Part shown: piece by piece, positions 8,803 to 18,705 of the stretch | Layout of the letters: the number at the start of each line of letters is the position of its first letter | Position numbering within the stretch: position 1 is the first letter of the stretch | NCBI GenBank assembly: GCA_902786595.1 | Contig: CADADB010000011.1 | Location: forward strand, 1 to 64,000 | Length of the DNA: 64,000 bases | Direction of reading: 5' to 3' | From: an uncultured Bacteroidota bacterium | Lineage (GTDB): Bacteria; Bacteroidota; Bacteroidia; Bacteroidales; WCHB1-69 | Made by a program: the position numbers and the translations under genes | Notes under the pieces: model-generated | Database searches by the model: none | The model's input: the letters and a program-made list of their open reading frames with translations, nothing else | Told to the model about the DNA's origin: nothing

Positions 8803-9876
8803 TTAAATAATCAACATAGCATCGCCATAAGTGAGGAAGCGGTATTTTTCCGCCACCGCCTCCTTGTAGGCCTTCATCACAAAATCGTAACCACCGAACG
8901 CCGCCACCATCATCAGCATGGAGCTTTGCGGAGCGTGGAAATTAGTAATCATGGCATTGGCCACTTTAAAATGGTAGGGAGGATAAATGAACTTGTTGGT
9001 CCACATGTCCTCTTTACCGTTCATTTCGGTGGTTTTCACCATACCACTGTCATAAACGGAAGACTCCAACGCCTTCATCGTAGTGGTGCCGACCACCGCG
9101 ATTTTGTGCCCCGCCTTCTTGGTTTCATTGATCTTGTCGGCCACTTCCGCACGGATAATCATACGTTCGGAATCGGGTTTGTGCTTCGACAAATCCTCCA
9201 CGTCAATATCGTTAAAATTGCTTAATCCAGCGTGCAAGGTGATGTACGTGCGTTCAATACCCTTAATCTCCATCTTGGAGAGCAGGAAACGGCTGAAGTG
9301 GAAACCGGCGGCGGGAGCCACCACGGCACCTTCCTCGGTGGCATAAATGGTCTGGTAATCCTGCTCGTCTTCCGGCTCGATGTCGCGCAGACGCTGGATG
9401 TCATTAGGCAGCGGGGTGGTGCCGATCTCCATCAGTTTCTTCTTGAAGGCATCGTGGTCGCCATCGAAGAGGAAGCGCAGGGTACGGCCGCGAGAGGTGG
9501 TGTTGTCAATGACCTCGGCTACAAGACTGTCGTCTTCCGTGAACGAAAGTTTGTTTCCGATACGGATTTTCCGGGCGGGATCAACCAGCACGTCCCAAAG
9601 ACGGCTCTCCTCGTCCAACTCCCTGAGCAGGAAAACGCGGATTTGGGCGCGTGTCTGTTCCTTTTCCCCGAACATCAGAGCGGGGAAGACACGGGTGTTG
9701 TTCATCACGAACAAATCGCCTTCGTCAAAATAGTCAATAATGTCTTTAAATAGCTTATGTTCAATGGTTTTCGTCTTTCTGTCGAGCACCATCATGCGTG
9801 CCTCGTCACGCTCTTCCACAGGGTGTAAAGCGATAAGTTCTTGAGGCAAATAATACTTGAATTCGGATAATTTCAT
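8803..9876 (-). CDS. queA: S-adenosylmethionine:tRNA ribosyltransferase-isomerase
   Basis: QueA transfers and isomerises the ribosyl moiety of SAM onto preQ1 at the wobble position of GUN-decoding tRNAs to give epoxyqueuosine. The 357-residue product shows [19 protein letters not shown] at the start, [13 protein letters not shown], the GEVV-like segment [26 protein letters not shown] and [18 protein letters not shown]. The start at 9876 is chosen because the family begins exactly there and the -7 box at about 9898-9905 (TATCTTTG on the minus strand) lies about 21 bases upstream. Confidence 0.96.
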   Translation of the reverse strand: MKLSEFKYYLPQELIALHPVEERDEARMMVLDRKTKTIEHKLFKDIIDYFDEGDLFVMNNTRVFPALMFGEKEQTRAQIRVFLLRELDEESRLWDVLVDPARKIRIGNKLSFTEDDSLVAEVIDNTTSRGRTLRFLFDGDHDAFKKKLMEIGTTPLPNDIQRLRDIEPEDEQDYQTIYATEEGAVVAPAAGFHFSRFLLSKMEIKGIERTYITLHAGLSNFNDIDVEDLSKHKPDSERMIIRAEVADKINETKKAGHKIAVVGTTTMKALESSVYDSGMVKTTEMNGKEDMWTNKFIYPPYHFKVANAMITNFHAPQSSMLMMVAAFGGYDFVMKAYKEAVAEKYRFLTYGDAMLII

Positions 9877-9897
9877 TAAATAAATTTTAAGCGCGCA

Positions 9898-9905
9898 AAG
9901 ATACA
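9898..9905 (-). promoter_or_regulatory. -7 box TATCTTTG for queA-purM
   Basis: TATCTTTG on the minus strand, with a TTGACA further upstream, about 21 bases before the queA ATG at 9876. Supports the shorter queA start. Confidence 0.55.
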
Positions 9906-9969
9906 ATATTTTATGGCGTTTGTCAAGAGGTTTTTTTGTAAAAAAATCTTAAAAAATTGTTAGAAACAT

Positions 9970-10014
9970 AAAATAACAAAAACACCCTGATTTGAGCACT
10001 CAAATCAGGGTGTT
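9970..10014 (-). terminator. Strong terminator after the reverse rubrerythrin gene
   Basis: A perfect 16-bp stem (9981-9996 with 9999-10014) with a minimal loop, followed on the minus strand by TTTTGTTATTTT. It lies 21 bases past the stop of the gene at 10036 and insulates queA. Confidence 0.85.
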
Positions 10015-10035
10015 AATTGATTGGATGTTAACCTG

Positions 10036-10587
10036 TTATTTTTTGAAATAACGGTTGAAAAGCCCTTCGAATCCCTGTCCGTGACGGGCCTCGTCCTTGG
10101 CCATTTCGTGAACCGTGTCGTGGATGGCATCCCAGTTCATCTCCTTGGCGCGTTTGGCGATGCGCATCTTGTCCGCACAAGCGCCGCTTTCGGCCATCAT
10201 ACGCTTTTCCAGGTTGGTCTTGGTATCCCAGACCACCTCGCCTAACAACTCGGCAAATTTGGCGCAATGCTCGGCCTCCTCGAAGGCATAACGCTTGAAC
10301 GCCTCAGCCACCTCGGGATAACCCTCGCGGTCGGCCTGGCGACTCATGGCCAAATACATGCCCACTTCCGTGGCCTCGCCCATGAAATGCGCGTTCAAAT
10401 CCTTGATCATCTCCTCGTCGCTGTCTTTGGCAACGCCAAGCACATGCTCAGTGACAAATGACAATCCTCCATCCTCCACAAGTTCTTTGAACTTGGAAGC
10501 CGGTTGCTTGCATTGAGGACATCTTTCAGGAGGAGTATCACCTTCATGTACATAACCGCACACGGTACAAACGAATTTTTTCTTCAT
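10036..10587 (-). CDS. Reverse rubrerythrin (N-terminal rubredoxin-like, C-terminal ferritin-like diiron domain)
   Basis: The 183-residue product begins with a rubredoxin-like iron site (C-T-V-C at 7-10 and C-P-Q-C at 23-26) followed by a four-helix diiron domain with [15 protein letters not shown] and DEARHGQGF ligand motifs. This domain order is the reverse of classical rubrerythrin; such proteins act as NADH-linked peroxide reductases in anaerobes. The classical rubrerythrin gene lies directly upstream on the same strand, which suggests joint defence against peroxide. Confidence 0.9.
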   Translation of the reverse strand: MKKKFVCTVCGYVHEGDTPPERCPQCKQPASKFKELVEDGGLSFVTEHVLGVAKDSDEEMIKDLNAHFMGEATEVGMYLAMSRQADREGYPEVAEAFKRYAFEEAEHCAKFAELLGEVVWDTKTNLEKRMMAESGACADKMRIAKRAKEMNWDAIHDTVHEMAKDEARHGQGFEGLFNRYFKK

Positions 10588-10657
10588 AATAATTGGATTG
10601 ATTGTTGATGAAATATTGATTTAATTACGATACTGAATTTCGACAGAAATTTTCCAT

Positions 10658-10689
10658 GAGCAGCCCCGTCAGGGGCAAGAACTTGGTAG
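10658..10689. repeat. Dispersed element copy 2 (inverse of 7661-7692)
   Basis: The reverse complement differs from copy 1 at three positions, including one inserted base in the hairpin loop. It lies between the two rubrerythrin genes. Confidence 0.75.
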
Positions 10690-10716
10690 AACAATTAGGT
10701 TCAAGGTTCAAAGCTA
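10690..10716. repeat. Short heptamer array GGTTCAA abutting the rbr stop codon
   Basis: GGTTCAA occurs twice in 7-base register followed by AGCTAGA, ending in the rubrerythrin stop codon at 10714-10716. Confidence 0.5.
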
Positions 10717-11253
10717 GAAATTCTCGGCTTTGATCTGGAAATAGGATTGCGGATGGTCGCAAACCGGGCACACTTCGGGAGCTTTCTTGCCAATCACGAT
10801 ATGACCGCAGTTGCTGCATTGCCAGATCATCTCCTGGTCGCGGGAGAAAACGAGTCCGCCTTCGATATTGGCCAACAGCTTTCTGTAACGCTCTTCGTGA
10901 TGCTTCTCGATTTCACCCACCATGGTGAAAAGCGCCGCAATGTGGCCAAAACCCTCTTCCTTGGCGGTTTTGGCGAATCCGGCGTACATATCCGTCCATT
11001 CATAGTTTTCACCGTCCGCTGCATCCTTCAGATTGGTAATGGTATCCGGCACCTTGCCGTCATGGAGAAGTTTAAACCAAATTTTAGCGTGTTCCTTCTC
11101 GTTAGCGGCAGTTTCCTCGAAAAGAGCGGCAATTTGGTTGTAACCGTCCTTCTTCGCTTTGGAAGCGTAGTAAGAATATTTGTTGCGTGCCTGCGATTCG
11201 CCCGCAAAAGCAGTCTGCAGATTTTTTTCCGTTTGAGATCCTTTTAATTCCAT
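10714..11253 (-). CDS. rbr: Rubrerythrin
   Basis: The 179-residue product has the classical order: ferritin-like diiron domain first ([39 protein letters not shown] hold the Glu/His ligands) and a C-terminal rubredoxin domain with C-S-N-C and C-P-V-C. It reduces hydrogen peroxide in the cytoplasm of anaerobes. A -7 box TAATTTTG lies at 11298-11305 on the minus strand. About 126 bases separate it from the reverse rubrerythrin gene. Confidence 0.95.
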   Translation of the reverse strand: MELKGSQTEKNLQTAFAGESQARNKYSYYASKAKKDGYNQIAALFEETAANEKEHAKIWFKLLHDGKVPDTITNLKDAADGENYEWTDMYAGFAKTAKEEGFGHIAALFTMVGEIEKHHEERYRKLLANIEGGLVFSRDQEMIWQCSNCGHIVIGKKAPEVCPVCDHPQSYFQIKAENF

Positions 11254-11297
11254 AATTGAAAAATTGATTGTTACTGATATAACGAAAACTCAAAGCG

Positions 11298-11305
11298 CAA
11301 AATTA
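11298..11305 (-). promoter_or_regulatory. -7 box TAATTTTG for rubrerythrin
   Basis: Matches TAnnTTTG on the minus strand, 44 bases before the ATG at 11253. No clear operator is seen around it. Confidence 0.45.
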
Positions 11306-11517
11306 CGCATTTTTCTTTTACGCTCATCTTTCTTAAAAAAAAGTTCTGAAAAAACACAATCCATTGACAAGATTATCATAACATATTGATATTCAATATA
11401 CATATCGAAAATATCAAAAATTTAAGACCAAAAAATAATTCTTGAAATAAATTGCTCCCGATGATTTTTAATCCGAAATCAAGGGAATTTTGATATATGT
11501 TATTGATTTTCAGATAT

Positions 11518-13401
11518 TTAATAGAGTCGTTCGACGTTTTTCAAATAAATCATCAGGGCGGTGATGTCAGCCGGACTGACACCGCTCACTCTTGAGGCCT
11601 GACCCAAATTGAGCGGCTGGAGTTTTGCCAGTTTTTCCCTCGCCTCCTTTGACAAGGAATTGATGTTGGTATAATCCATTCCTGCGGGCAGTTTGATATT
11701 GTCCAAATTAGAAAGATGTTGGACGAGTTCTTCTTCTTTTTGGATATAACTACTGTACTTTATGGAAATTTCCGCATTGGAGATTTCTTCTTGGCTGGCC
11801 GCTATTTGTTGGAGGAATTGCGAAAACTCTGTATCGTAATCAATGATATCTTGGATAGAAATCTGGGGTCTCAACAAAACAGTTTCCAGCTTCACATTTT
11901 GATGGAGAGGGTTGGTACCTTTGTTTTCCAACAACTCATTCATTTTCTGGTATTGCGTTGTGTGTTGCTTGAGATAGTTGACGATAGTGTTTTGATTTTC
12001 GTACTTATCAAGGAACTGCTCATATCGTTCATCCTCAATCAAACCAAGCTTACGTCCTATGGGCGTCAACCGGAAATCCGCATTATCCTGACGGAGCAGG
12101 ATACGGTATTCCGCACGGGAAGTAAACATCCTGTATGGATCCTGGACGCCTTTGTTCACTAAGTCATCAATCAGGACTCCGATGTAAGCTTGTGAGCGGG
12201 TGAGCACCAACGGCTCGTCCCCTTTGATGGCAAGGTGTGCATTGATACCGGCCATCAATCCCTGGCACGCCGCTTCCTCATATCCTGTCGTGCCGTTCAC
12301 CTGGCCGGCCAAATAGAGATTCTTGACTACTTTTGATTCCAGCGTGTAATGCAATTGCGTGGAATCGAAATAGTCATATTCAATAGCGTAACCGGGGCGG
12401 TAAATCTCCACATTCTCCAATCCGGGAATCAGATGTATGGCTTCCAGTTGTACGTCCTCAGGCAAAGAAGAAGAGAAACCGTTAAGGTAGTATTCGTTGG
12501 TATTCCTCCCCTCGGGTTCAAGAAATAGTTGGTGACGGGTACGGTCGGCGAACCTGACAATCTTATCCTCGATGGAAGGACAGTAACGGGGACCAACTCC
12601 TTGGATTCGGCCTTGGAACATCGGCGACTTGTCGAATCCATCCCGTAGCATTTCATGCACTTTTTCATTCGTATAGGTGATCCAGCAGCTGAGCTGATTC
12701 CTCAATTCCGGGGTTTTGGAGAATGAAAATCGTCCTGGATTATCTTCTCCCTTCTGTTCTTCCAGTTTTGAAAAGTCAATCGTTCGGCCGTCAATTCTCA
12801 CCGGAGTTCCCGTTTTGAGTTTGTTGGTTCTCACCCCACAGCTTTTGAGTTGGTCTGACAAAATAAAAGAGGCGCTCTCCCCTATTCTGCCTCCGGAAAA
12901 ATTCACTTCACCCACATGGATTATTCCGTTGAGGAAAGTGCCGTTGGTCAGGATAACTTTCTTCGCGAGAAAAGATTTTCCCAATTGAGTTTTGACACCG
13001 AGTACGGTATGCTCATCCATTAACAATTCCGTAACCGTATCCTGGCGAAGATGGAGGTTAGGTGTATGCTCAATAACATATTTCCAATAATGGGAGAAAG
13101 CGGTCTTGTCGCATTGGGCGCGGGGGCTCCACATAGCCGGTCCTTTGGATCGGTTCAGCATACGGTATTGAATCATGGTGTGGTCGGTTACAATACCTGA
13201 CATGCCGCCCAGTGCATCAATTTCCCTCACGATTTGCCCCTTCGCGATACCCCCTATGGCGGGGTTGCATGACATCTGTGCCACCAACGCCAGATTCATC
13301 GTAACGAGCAACACCTGGTTCCCGAGATGGGCAGCGACCACCGCCGCTTCACATCCCGCATGACCGGCTCCCACCACTATGATATCGTATTCATTCGCCA
13401 T
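11518..13401 (-). CDS. mnmG: tRNA uridine-5-carboxymethylaminomethyl(34) synthesis enzyme MnmG
   Basis: The 627-residue FAD protein works with MnmE to modify the wobble uridine of several tRNAs. It begins with the dinucleotide-binding motif VVGAGHAGCEAA, has GGIAKGQIVREIDALGG, PRAQCDK, the TNGTFLNG segment, the FAD-contacting LYLAGQVNGTTGYEEAACQGLMAG and the C-terminal helical domain ending in ITALMIYLK. Length is typical. Immediately downstream is a long AT-rich spacer; upstream (52 bases) is ybeY on the same strand. Confidence 0.97.
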   Translation of the reverse strand: MANEYDIIVVGAGHAGCEAAVVAAHLGNQVLLVTMNLALVAQMSCNPAIGGIAKGQIVREIDALGGMSGIVTDHTMIQYRMLNRSKGPAMWSPRAQCDKTAFSHYWKYVIEHTPNLHLRQDTVTELLMDEHTVLGVKTQLGKSFLAKKVILTNGTFLNGIIHVGEVNFSGGRIGESASFILSDQLKSCGVRTNKLKTGTPVRIDGRTIDFSKLEEQKGEDNPGRFSFSKTPELRNQLSCWITYTNEKVHEMLRDGFDKSPMFQGRIQGVGPRYCPSIEDKIVRFADRTRHQLFLEPEGRNTNEYYLNGFSSSLPEDVQLEAIHLIPGLENVEIYRPGYAIEYDYFDSTQLHYTLESKVVKNLYLAGQVNGTTGYEEAACQGLMAGINAHLAIKGDEPLVLTRSQAYIGVLIDDLVNKGVQDPYRMFTSRAEYRILLRQDNADFRLTPIGRKLGLIEDERYEQFLDKYENQNTIVNYLKQHTTQYQKMNELLENKGTNPLHQNVKLETVLLRPQISIQDIIDYDTEFSQFLQQIAASQEEISNAEISIKYSSYIQKEEELVQHLSNLDNIKLPAGMDYTNINSLSKEAREKLAKLQPLNLGQASRVSGVSPADITALMIYLKNVERLY

Positions 13402-13453
13402 CTTTTCACGTGAAAACTATCCGAAAATTTCTGATTATAAATTTGTTATGGAA

Positions 13454-13867
13454 TTAAATATTTAAAATCGCCAATGCCTCGTTTTCTTTCTGACGCATCA
13501 ACTTGGCTTCCTCGTCAGACTTGTCTTTGTAGCCACAAAGGTGGAGAGTGCCGTGAACCAACACCCGCAAAAACTCATTCTCAAAGCTTTTCCCAAACTT
13601 ATTCGCATTCTCAACGACTCTGTCCACACTGATTAAAATACTTCCCGAAACAACATCACCCACACACTGGTCAAAGGTGATAATGTCCGTATAGGTGTCA
13701 TGATTCAAAAACTCGATGTTACGTTCCAACATGTAGTCATCATCACAAAATATGTAACTGATATCACCGGGGACTTTACCTTCCAGACGTATCACTTGTT
13801 GCAGCCAAATCTTGTGCGACACGGACGGTTTGAATGAACTATCGGAAATATACTCAAAAGTAATCAT
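13454..13867 (-). CDS. ybeY: Endoribonuclease YbeY (16S rRNA 3'-end maturation factor)
   Basis: The 137-residue metalloprotein has the family motif H-G-T-L-H-L-C-G-Y near residue 105, whose histidines bind zinc. The canonical third ligand His is Asp here (GYKDKS), a replacement I associate with Bacteroidota YbeY. DIITFDQ and SGSILISVDRV also fit the family. The gene follows the SGNH hydrolase gene by two bases, so it belongs to the same transcript. Confidence 0.93.
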   Translation of the reverse strand: MITFEYISDSSFKPSVSHKIWLQQVIRLEGKVPGDISYIFCDDDYMLERNIEFLNHDTYTDIITFDQCVGDVVSGSILISVDRVVENANKFGKSFENEFLRVLVHGTLHLCGYKDKSDEEAKLMRQKENEALAILNI

Positions 13868-13869
13868 AA

Positions 13870-14916
13870 TTAACGGACAATGGAAAATTTGGTTTTGTAT
13901 GAACGTTTACCGTCAAAAATTTCCAACAGATAAAGGCCGCTTTCCAGTTTCGAAACATCTATCTCATTAGATTTCGTAGCGCATATTTGATACAAAAGAC
14001 GACCTTGCAAATCGTAAACAGATAATGTTTTTACTTCGACATCAGGGTTCACCGACCATCTAAAACTATTTTGAGCTGGATTAGGATAAACAGAAATAGA
14101 GCTTTTCGTTATCCCGTAGGATGAAATACCAGTTGAATCAATCTGCGTTGTATCGGCTTCAAAACACCACTTAGACAAAGAGTCGTAAACAACGGTTTTA
14201 ACGGCCATTTTCGCCTTGAAGGCCATCGAATCGTCCAAGGATCCGTTCCAGTGAATATCAAGAGGATTACGGCCGGTAAAGAGCGAATAAAAACAACAAG
14301 CCGCAATATAAGAACCTACATAAGCGGGATGACTTTCATCCGATTGGTAAAGCTCAATTTCGGGATAATGGTCACGTACAAAATGCCAAGCCGCCCCCAC
14401 GGGTGAGACACACACATGGTTATCCTGAGCCATCATCATGTACCGGGCATACAATAAACTATCCATACCTTCGTACGTACACAAAGGAGGGTAATAGATA
14501 CAGTTTTGGGCGTCGCCGTTCTTACGCCCCCAAGTCATGTAAAAAGCAATCTTGGCGTCAGGATTATACAGCCGGACAGCATTACAAAGCTGTTGAGCGT
14601 ATGGATAAGATTCCTGCATAAACTGGTTTTCCGGAAAAGAAGGCAACTGGCTTTGTTCTTGCAAAATCACATAGTCATAACCTCCGGATTGTATTTCATC
14701 CATAGAATAAGTACAATGCTGCTGGAAAGTGTAACCACCCGGAGCCATAGAGGTAACCGAAACAGATTCACCTGTAGAATTGTAAATCTGTTGGACAATA
14801 GCAGGAAGGTTGTTGACGGAAGTATAACTGTTACCTATGAACAAAAATTTCTGCGATTGGGCGTTAATCCCAATAAAGGATATAAGGATAAGAAAGACCG
14901 ATATGAACCTTTTCAT
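13870..14916 (-). CDS. Secreted SGNH-hydrolase-like protein with T9SS sorting domain
   Basis: The 348-residue product starts with a signal peptide (to about Gln20), then a hydrolase domain with G-N-S-Y at 28-31 (nucleophile Ser30) and D-E-S-H at 193-196 (catalytic Asp193/His196), the block I and V residues of SGNH lipases/esterases. The C-terminal 75 residues (YPNPAQNSF, LSVYDLQGRLLY, KLESGLYLLEI, KTKFSIVR) are a type A T9SS sorting domain, so the enzyme is probably exported and anchored on the surface. Substrate is unknown. Its ATG overlaps the stop of the preceding gene as TAATG. Confidence 0.85.
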   Translation of the reverse strand: MKRFISVFLILISFIGINAQSQKFLFIGNSYTSVNNLPAIVQQIYNSTGESVSVTSMAPGGYTFQQHCTYSMDEIQSGGYDYVILQEQSQLPSFPENQFMQESYPYAQQLCNAVRLYNPDAKIAFYMTWGRKNGDAQNCIYYPPLCTYEGMDSLLYARYMMMAQDNHVCVSPVGAAWHFVRDHYPEIELYQSDESHPAYVGSYIAACCFYSLFTGRNPLDIHWNGSLDDSMAFKAKMAVKTVVYDSLSKWCFEADTTQIDSTGISSYGITKSSISVYPNPAQNSFRWSVNPDVEVKTLSVYDLQGRLLYQICATKSNEIDVSKLESGLYLLEIFDGKRSYKTKFSIVR

Positions 14917-15338
14917 TAATATTTGAAAACGTTTTTCTTTATCTCTTGATAGCGAACCGTCCGTTGGACCGTAAACTTTGTTTTCACGTGAAAAGTGGAA
15001 ACAAGTGTTTCTGAATCAGTGGAAAATGAAATCTCATCAGTCAAAGACTTTAAGACAAAAAGAGCGGTGTTGTCCTCATCTTCCTTAGACAAGGATTTGA
15101 AATCACCGTTCTGTAAGGTGTAATTGAACGACACCTCATCGTTGTCAATCAAAAAAGCGACATCTAAGGTGAAGTTTGGAAGGTGGTCGGTCAGATAATC
15201 CCCTACCATCTGATTGGCCATGGATAGAGTGCCAAACTCTTTCTCAATGGCATAATCCTCGCAAACATTTTCAATAGTTTGAAGAGTCTTTTCGTAAAAA
15301 TCACTTTGGTTCAAATCGGTCAATAATATCTCAATCAT
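14916..15338 (-). CDS. Small protein, possibly a divergent GHKL/anti-sigma-type ATPase domain
   Basis: From the ATG at 15338 the product is 140 residues; a TTG at 15356 would add six residues and overlap the DUF4175 gene by 8 bases. The C-terminal part (EDNTALFVLKSLTDEISFS followed by TLVSTFHVKTKF) resembles the end of anti-sigma regulatory GHKL domains, but the N-box and G-box are not recognisable, so the assignment is weak. It sits between the DUF4175 gene and the SGNH hydrolase gene and is translationally coupled to the latter. Confidence 0.55.
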   Translation of the reverse strand: MIEILLTDLNQSDFYEKTLQTIENVCEDYAIEKEFGTLSMANQMVGDYLTDHLPNFTLDVAFLIDNDEVSFNYTLQNGDFKSLSKEDEDNTALFVLKSLTDEISFSTDSETLVSTFHVKTKFTVQRTVRYQEIKKNVFKY

Positions 15339-15348
15339 ATCCTTAAAA

Positions 15349-18300
15349 TTATTCAATGTTATAAAAATAGTTGTTCGCCTTTGCCTTATAATAATAATTC
15401 AAATTTGCCGGTACAGAGCGCAACATCTCATTCTGCTGGATCTGTTGCCGGTCAAAATTCCACTCCTTGGGTGGATTCATGTTCGGAATCTGACGCGCCT
15501 CGTTGGATTTGCGCTCCTGCTCCTTCTCTCGCTCCAAATCTGCCCGCTCGCTTTGCAAAAGACGTGTGGTGATGTCTTTCTGACGATTGATGGTCTGCTG
15601 GGTAATCTGTCGATTGACCAGCTCCTTTTCCGTCTTCTGCATATCCTCGATGATCTTATCGAGCGACTTGTCCCCTACCCCATTCAACGACTTCTGCTCG
15701 TTTTGATAATCCTGCAACATCTTCCGTATCGCTTCCTGCTGGGCGGCCATTTTGGCAAACTGCTCACTCATATTCTGCTGCGGCATTCCCGTCTGACCCT
15801 GTTTCTGCTGTTGCTCCATTGACTTTTTCATCGCCTCCATCTGACGGTTAAGCTGCTGCTGTAATTCCCGTGCACTTGCTTTTTTCGGTTTGCCTTTACC
15901 TCCAGGATTATTACACGATCCATTTCCGGATTTGTTACATTTTGACTTACATTTTTGTTGTTGCTGCTGCATGTCCTTCATGGATTCCATCAGCATTAAC
16001 GCCAGATTGTTCATGGAAGTCAACGCAAACTGTTGGTTTTTTGCAGCCGCGGAAACCCTCCGGTTTTGCAACTCGGATTGTGTCGTCTCTATATTGCTCT
16101 GAATCTTTGAAAGCTCCTTTTGAATAAAGGGTTTTACCGCCGCTTGTCTTCTGGCAAGAGCATTCAACGAATCCTCAATATGCCCCATATTCTGCTTTAC
16201 CTCAAACTGCTTTTTCATCACATCGGAAAAAGAGGAAGACAAAGCACTCATTTTCTGTGTTTTCTTCAAGACAGTCTCCTGATCAAAGGAAATATTGACC
16301 AAATTGTCCAAAATCTGGCGTACTGTGGCAATATCTTCAGCAATGTTTTCCAATTCACTCTCATTGAAATCCTGCTCCATCTGCTCCGCCATCTGGTCTA
16401 TATCGTCGGCTGCTTTTTTCTGGTTGTCGGCAGATTTAGAACGGTTGTTCTTTTCCATATTCTGCATTCCCTGCTGCATGTTCTGCTCGGCATCTTTTTG
16501 AATATCATCTGTGTTTTTGAACTTGGTGGGATCATCAAGCTCATTGTTGAGCTTCTTCAGCTCTTCGATGTCTTTTTTAATTTCATTGTATTTATCCTGA
16601 GTCTCTTGCTGTTTCTTAAGAAGCTCCTCTTTAGAATATTGCTTGTTTTCGGTTTTTTGAGCGTTTTTTCTCATCTCTTCCGACAAATCATGCATATTCT
16701 TAACCGCCTCATTCAGCTTTTTTTCCACTTCTAACTGCTTGTAAAGCTGCAACTGCTGATCCAAAGACTCGTTTATATCCTCAGTGGACATTTTCATTTT
16801 CTCCATCTGCTCCTGGATCTGATCCTTGTTCATATTCTGCATCATGGCTTCCAACTCCTTGATCATCTCTTTCATCTCGTCCGTAAGAATCTCATCCATT
16901 CGCTTTTGAAGCTCCTGTTGTTTTCTGAAAATATCCTCATCTACATTCTTGTACTGGTTCTCCACCTGCTGGTGATTTTCCTGCTTTTCCTTGAGCTCGT
17001 TTATCTTATCTTGCAATTGCTGATAATCTTTCATCAATTTCTCAAGATTCTTCTTATCCTGCCACGAAAGTTCCTTCTGCTGCACCATTTTCTGCTGCAT
17101 TTTCTCTATTTCTTTCGCCAAATCCTTGGATTCTTTCAGCAAATCAGCATAATCGGATTTAGTTTGCTCTTCGGCTTTCTGCAGGTCATTTTCAATCTCG
17201 TCCATCGTGCGGACACGATAAGACTGAACCGATGACTTGGTTGACTTAGCCCCATTCACACCATCGTTGTCGAACACTTGAAAATAATATTCAATTTGCT
17301 CGCCAGGATTCAACTGGAACATATTTTGGTCAAAATAATAGTAGAAATCCTGAATGGTAACACTATTTTGAATTTTAATGGGCACAACATTGTTTGAGGA
17401 TAAGATTTTCCCGTCCTTGTTCAACTTGTTATAAACAAACTGCAATTTGGAAAAACCATAGTCGTCCTTTATGTTTCCTTTGAAATAAATCCTGTCATTA
17501 TACGTCGAATCCTGTTGGGATTGCACTATAATGTCGGGATACATGTCTTTAATCACATTCACCTCATCCGAAAGCGTATCTTTGCTTACCGCATACTTGT
17601 TTTTGTTAACAATCGAATATGTGAAGGAATTTTTGGCAGTTATATCCACCAGATAAGAATCCTTTTCGGAAGATATTTCTTTCTCGTGGTCATCAACAAT
17701 GAGAATGAGGTTTTCAGAATTCCGGGTAACAAATTTCCACGTAATGTGAGTGCCTTCCGGTACTGTCAAATTACTCACATTTTCCAACACCTCATCAGGT
17801 TTGTTCAGATATGACGGAAAATGCAAAGTAATGTTGAAACCCAGCATCACTGGCTTCGGCAACACATTTATTTCATACAAAGAAGATTGAACTTCATCCG
17901 TAACAATTTGGAAATCAGTATTTTCTTTTAAATTCGAAAAAGTGTAGGAAAAAGTGGAATTACTGTTTTTCTCACACTTGTAATTCCTGTTTTTGATTTT
18001 CACATAAACCTCATCCGGAACCTCACTACCTTCGACTTTCACGTTTACCGTAAAATCTTCATATTGAAATGCTTTCAAAGAATCATTGGTGATAATGAAG
18101 GAATAGGGCGCTGGCTTCTCATAAACTTCCGTGTAATGCACAATGCGCTTGGTGGGTTCTGTGAAAAGTTCCTTTTTAATGGAAAAAAGAAGTAAGAAAA
18201 CAGCAATAGGAAGTATCATCCACAAGGCAATACGCTTGGTTTTCTCCACCGGAATCGCCTGCACAAAAGAATATGCCTTAAACGAATCGATTTTACTGTC

Positions 18301-18705
18301 AATAGCAGCAGAAAGAAGATCATAACTTAAATAATCCCCTCTTTCCATCTGCTTTTGCAATTCAAATACATTCAATAATTTATCATCAATCTGATGAAAA
18401 TGTTTTCCCACAATTCGAGCTATTTCCTCGTTGGTAAGCTGCTTGCCAAGCCCTGCAATTTTCATTACTGGGATGATAATGTAAGCGATGGCCGTAACCA
18501 AAGCAAGGGCAATGAAAGAATAAAAAAGAATAGACCGGACTATGGTATTGGAATAGGAAAAATACTCAAACAAAGAAAATGCAATGAAAGTGGCCAACAG
18601 GATAATGACAAAGAAGACCACCCCTTTGCATAACTTATTCAGGTAAAATTTCTTAAGAAATTGCCTGATTTTATCGTTCAATATCTGTATCTTTGATGAG
18701 CTCAT
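15349..18705 (-). CDS. DUF4175-family membrane protein with long coiled coil
   Basis: The 1118-residue protein starts MSSSKIQILNDK, has two transmembrane segments near residues 28-50 and 55-80 and a third at about 163-182, an extracytoplasmic beta-rich region (to about residue 510), then a very long Glu/Lys/Gln-rich coiled coil (about 510-1000) and a Gln/Met-rich tail. This architecture is the DUF4175 family found across Bacteroidota, whose function is not established. An ATG nine codons upstream is also in frame; either start overlaps the end of the LUD/ferredoxin gene (35 or 62 bases), pointing to tight translational coupling. Confidence 0.8.
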   Translation of the reverse strand: MSSSKIQILNDKIRQFLKKFYLNKLCKGVVFFVIILLATFIAFSLFEYFSYSNTIVRSILFYSFIALALVTAIAYIIIPVMKIAGLGKQLTNEEIARIVGKHFHQIDDKLLNVFELQKQMERGDYLSYDLLSAAIDSKIDSFKAYSFVQAIPVEKTKRIALWMILPIAVFLLLFSIKKELFTEPTKRIVHYTEVYEKPAPYSFIITNDSLKAFQYEDFTVNVKVEGSEVPDEVYVKIKNRNYKCEKNSNSTFSYTFSNLKENTDFQIVTDEVQSSLYEINVLPKPVMLGFNITLHFPSYLNKPDEVLENVSNLTVPEGTHITWKFVTRNSENLILIVDDHEKEISSEKDSYLVDITAKNSFTYSIVNKNKYAVSKDTLSDEVNVIKDMYPDIIVQSQQDSTYNDRIYFKGNIKDDYGFSKLQFVYNKLNKDGKILSSNNVVPIKIQNSVTIQDFYYYFDQNMFQLNPGEQIEYYFQVFDNDGVNGAKSTKSSVQSYRVRTMDEIENDLQKAEEQTKSDYADLLKESKDLAKEIEKMQQKMVQQKELSWQDKKNLEKLMKDYQQLQDKINELKEKQENHQQVENQYKNVDEDIFRKQQELQKRMDEILTDEMKEMIKELEAMMQNMNKDQIQEQMEKMKMSTEDINESLDQQLQLYKQLEVEKKLNEAVKNMHDLSEEMRKNAQKTENKQYSKEELLKKQQETQDKYNEIKKDIEELKKLNNELDDPTKFKNTDDIQKDAEQNMQQGMQNMEKNNRSKSADNQKKAADDIDQMAEQMEQDFNESELENIAEDIATVRQILDNLVNISFDQETVLKKTQKMSALSSSFSDVMKKQFEVKQNMGHIEDSLNALARRQAAVKPFIQKELSKIQSNIETTQSELQNRRVSAAAKNQQFALTSMNNLALMLMESMKDMQQQQQKCKSKCNKSGNGSCNNPGGKGKPKKASARELQQQLNRQMEAMKKSMEQQQKQGQTGMPQQNMSEQFAKMAAQQEAIRKMLQDYQNEQKSLNGVGDKSLDKIIEDMQKTEKELVNRQITQQTINRQKDITTRLLQSERADLEREKEQERKSNEARQIPNMNPPKEWNFDRQQIQQNEMLRSVPANLNYYYKAKANNYFYNIE

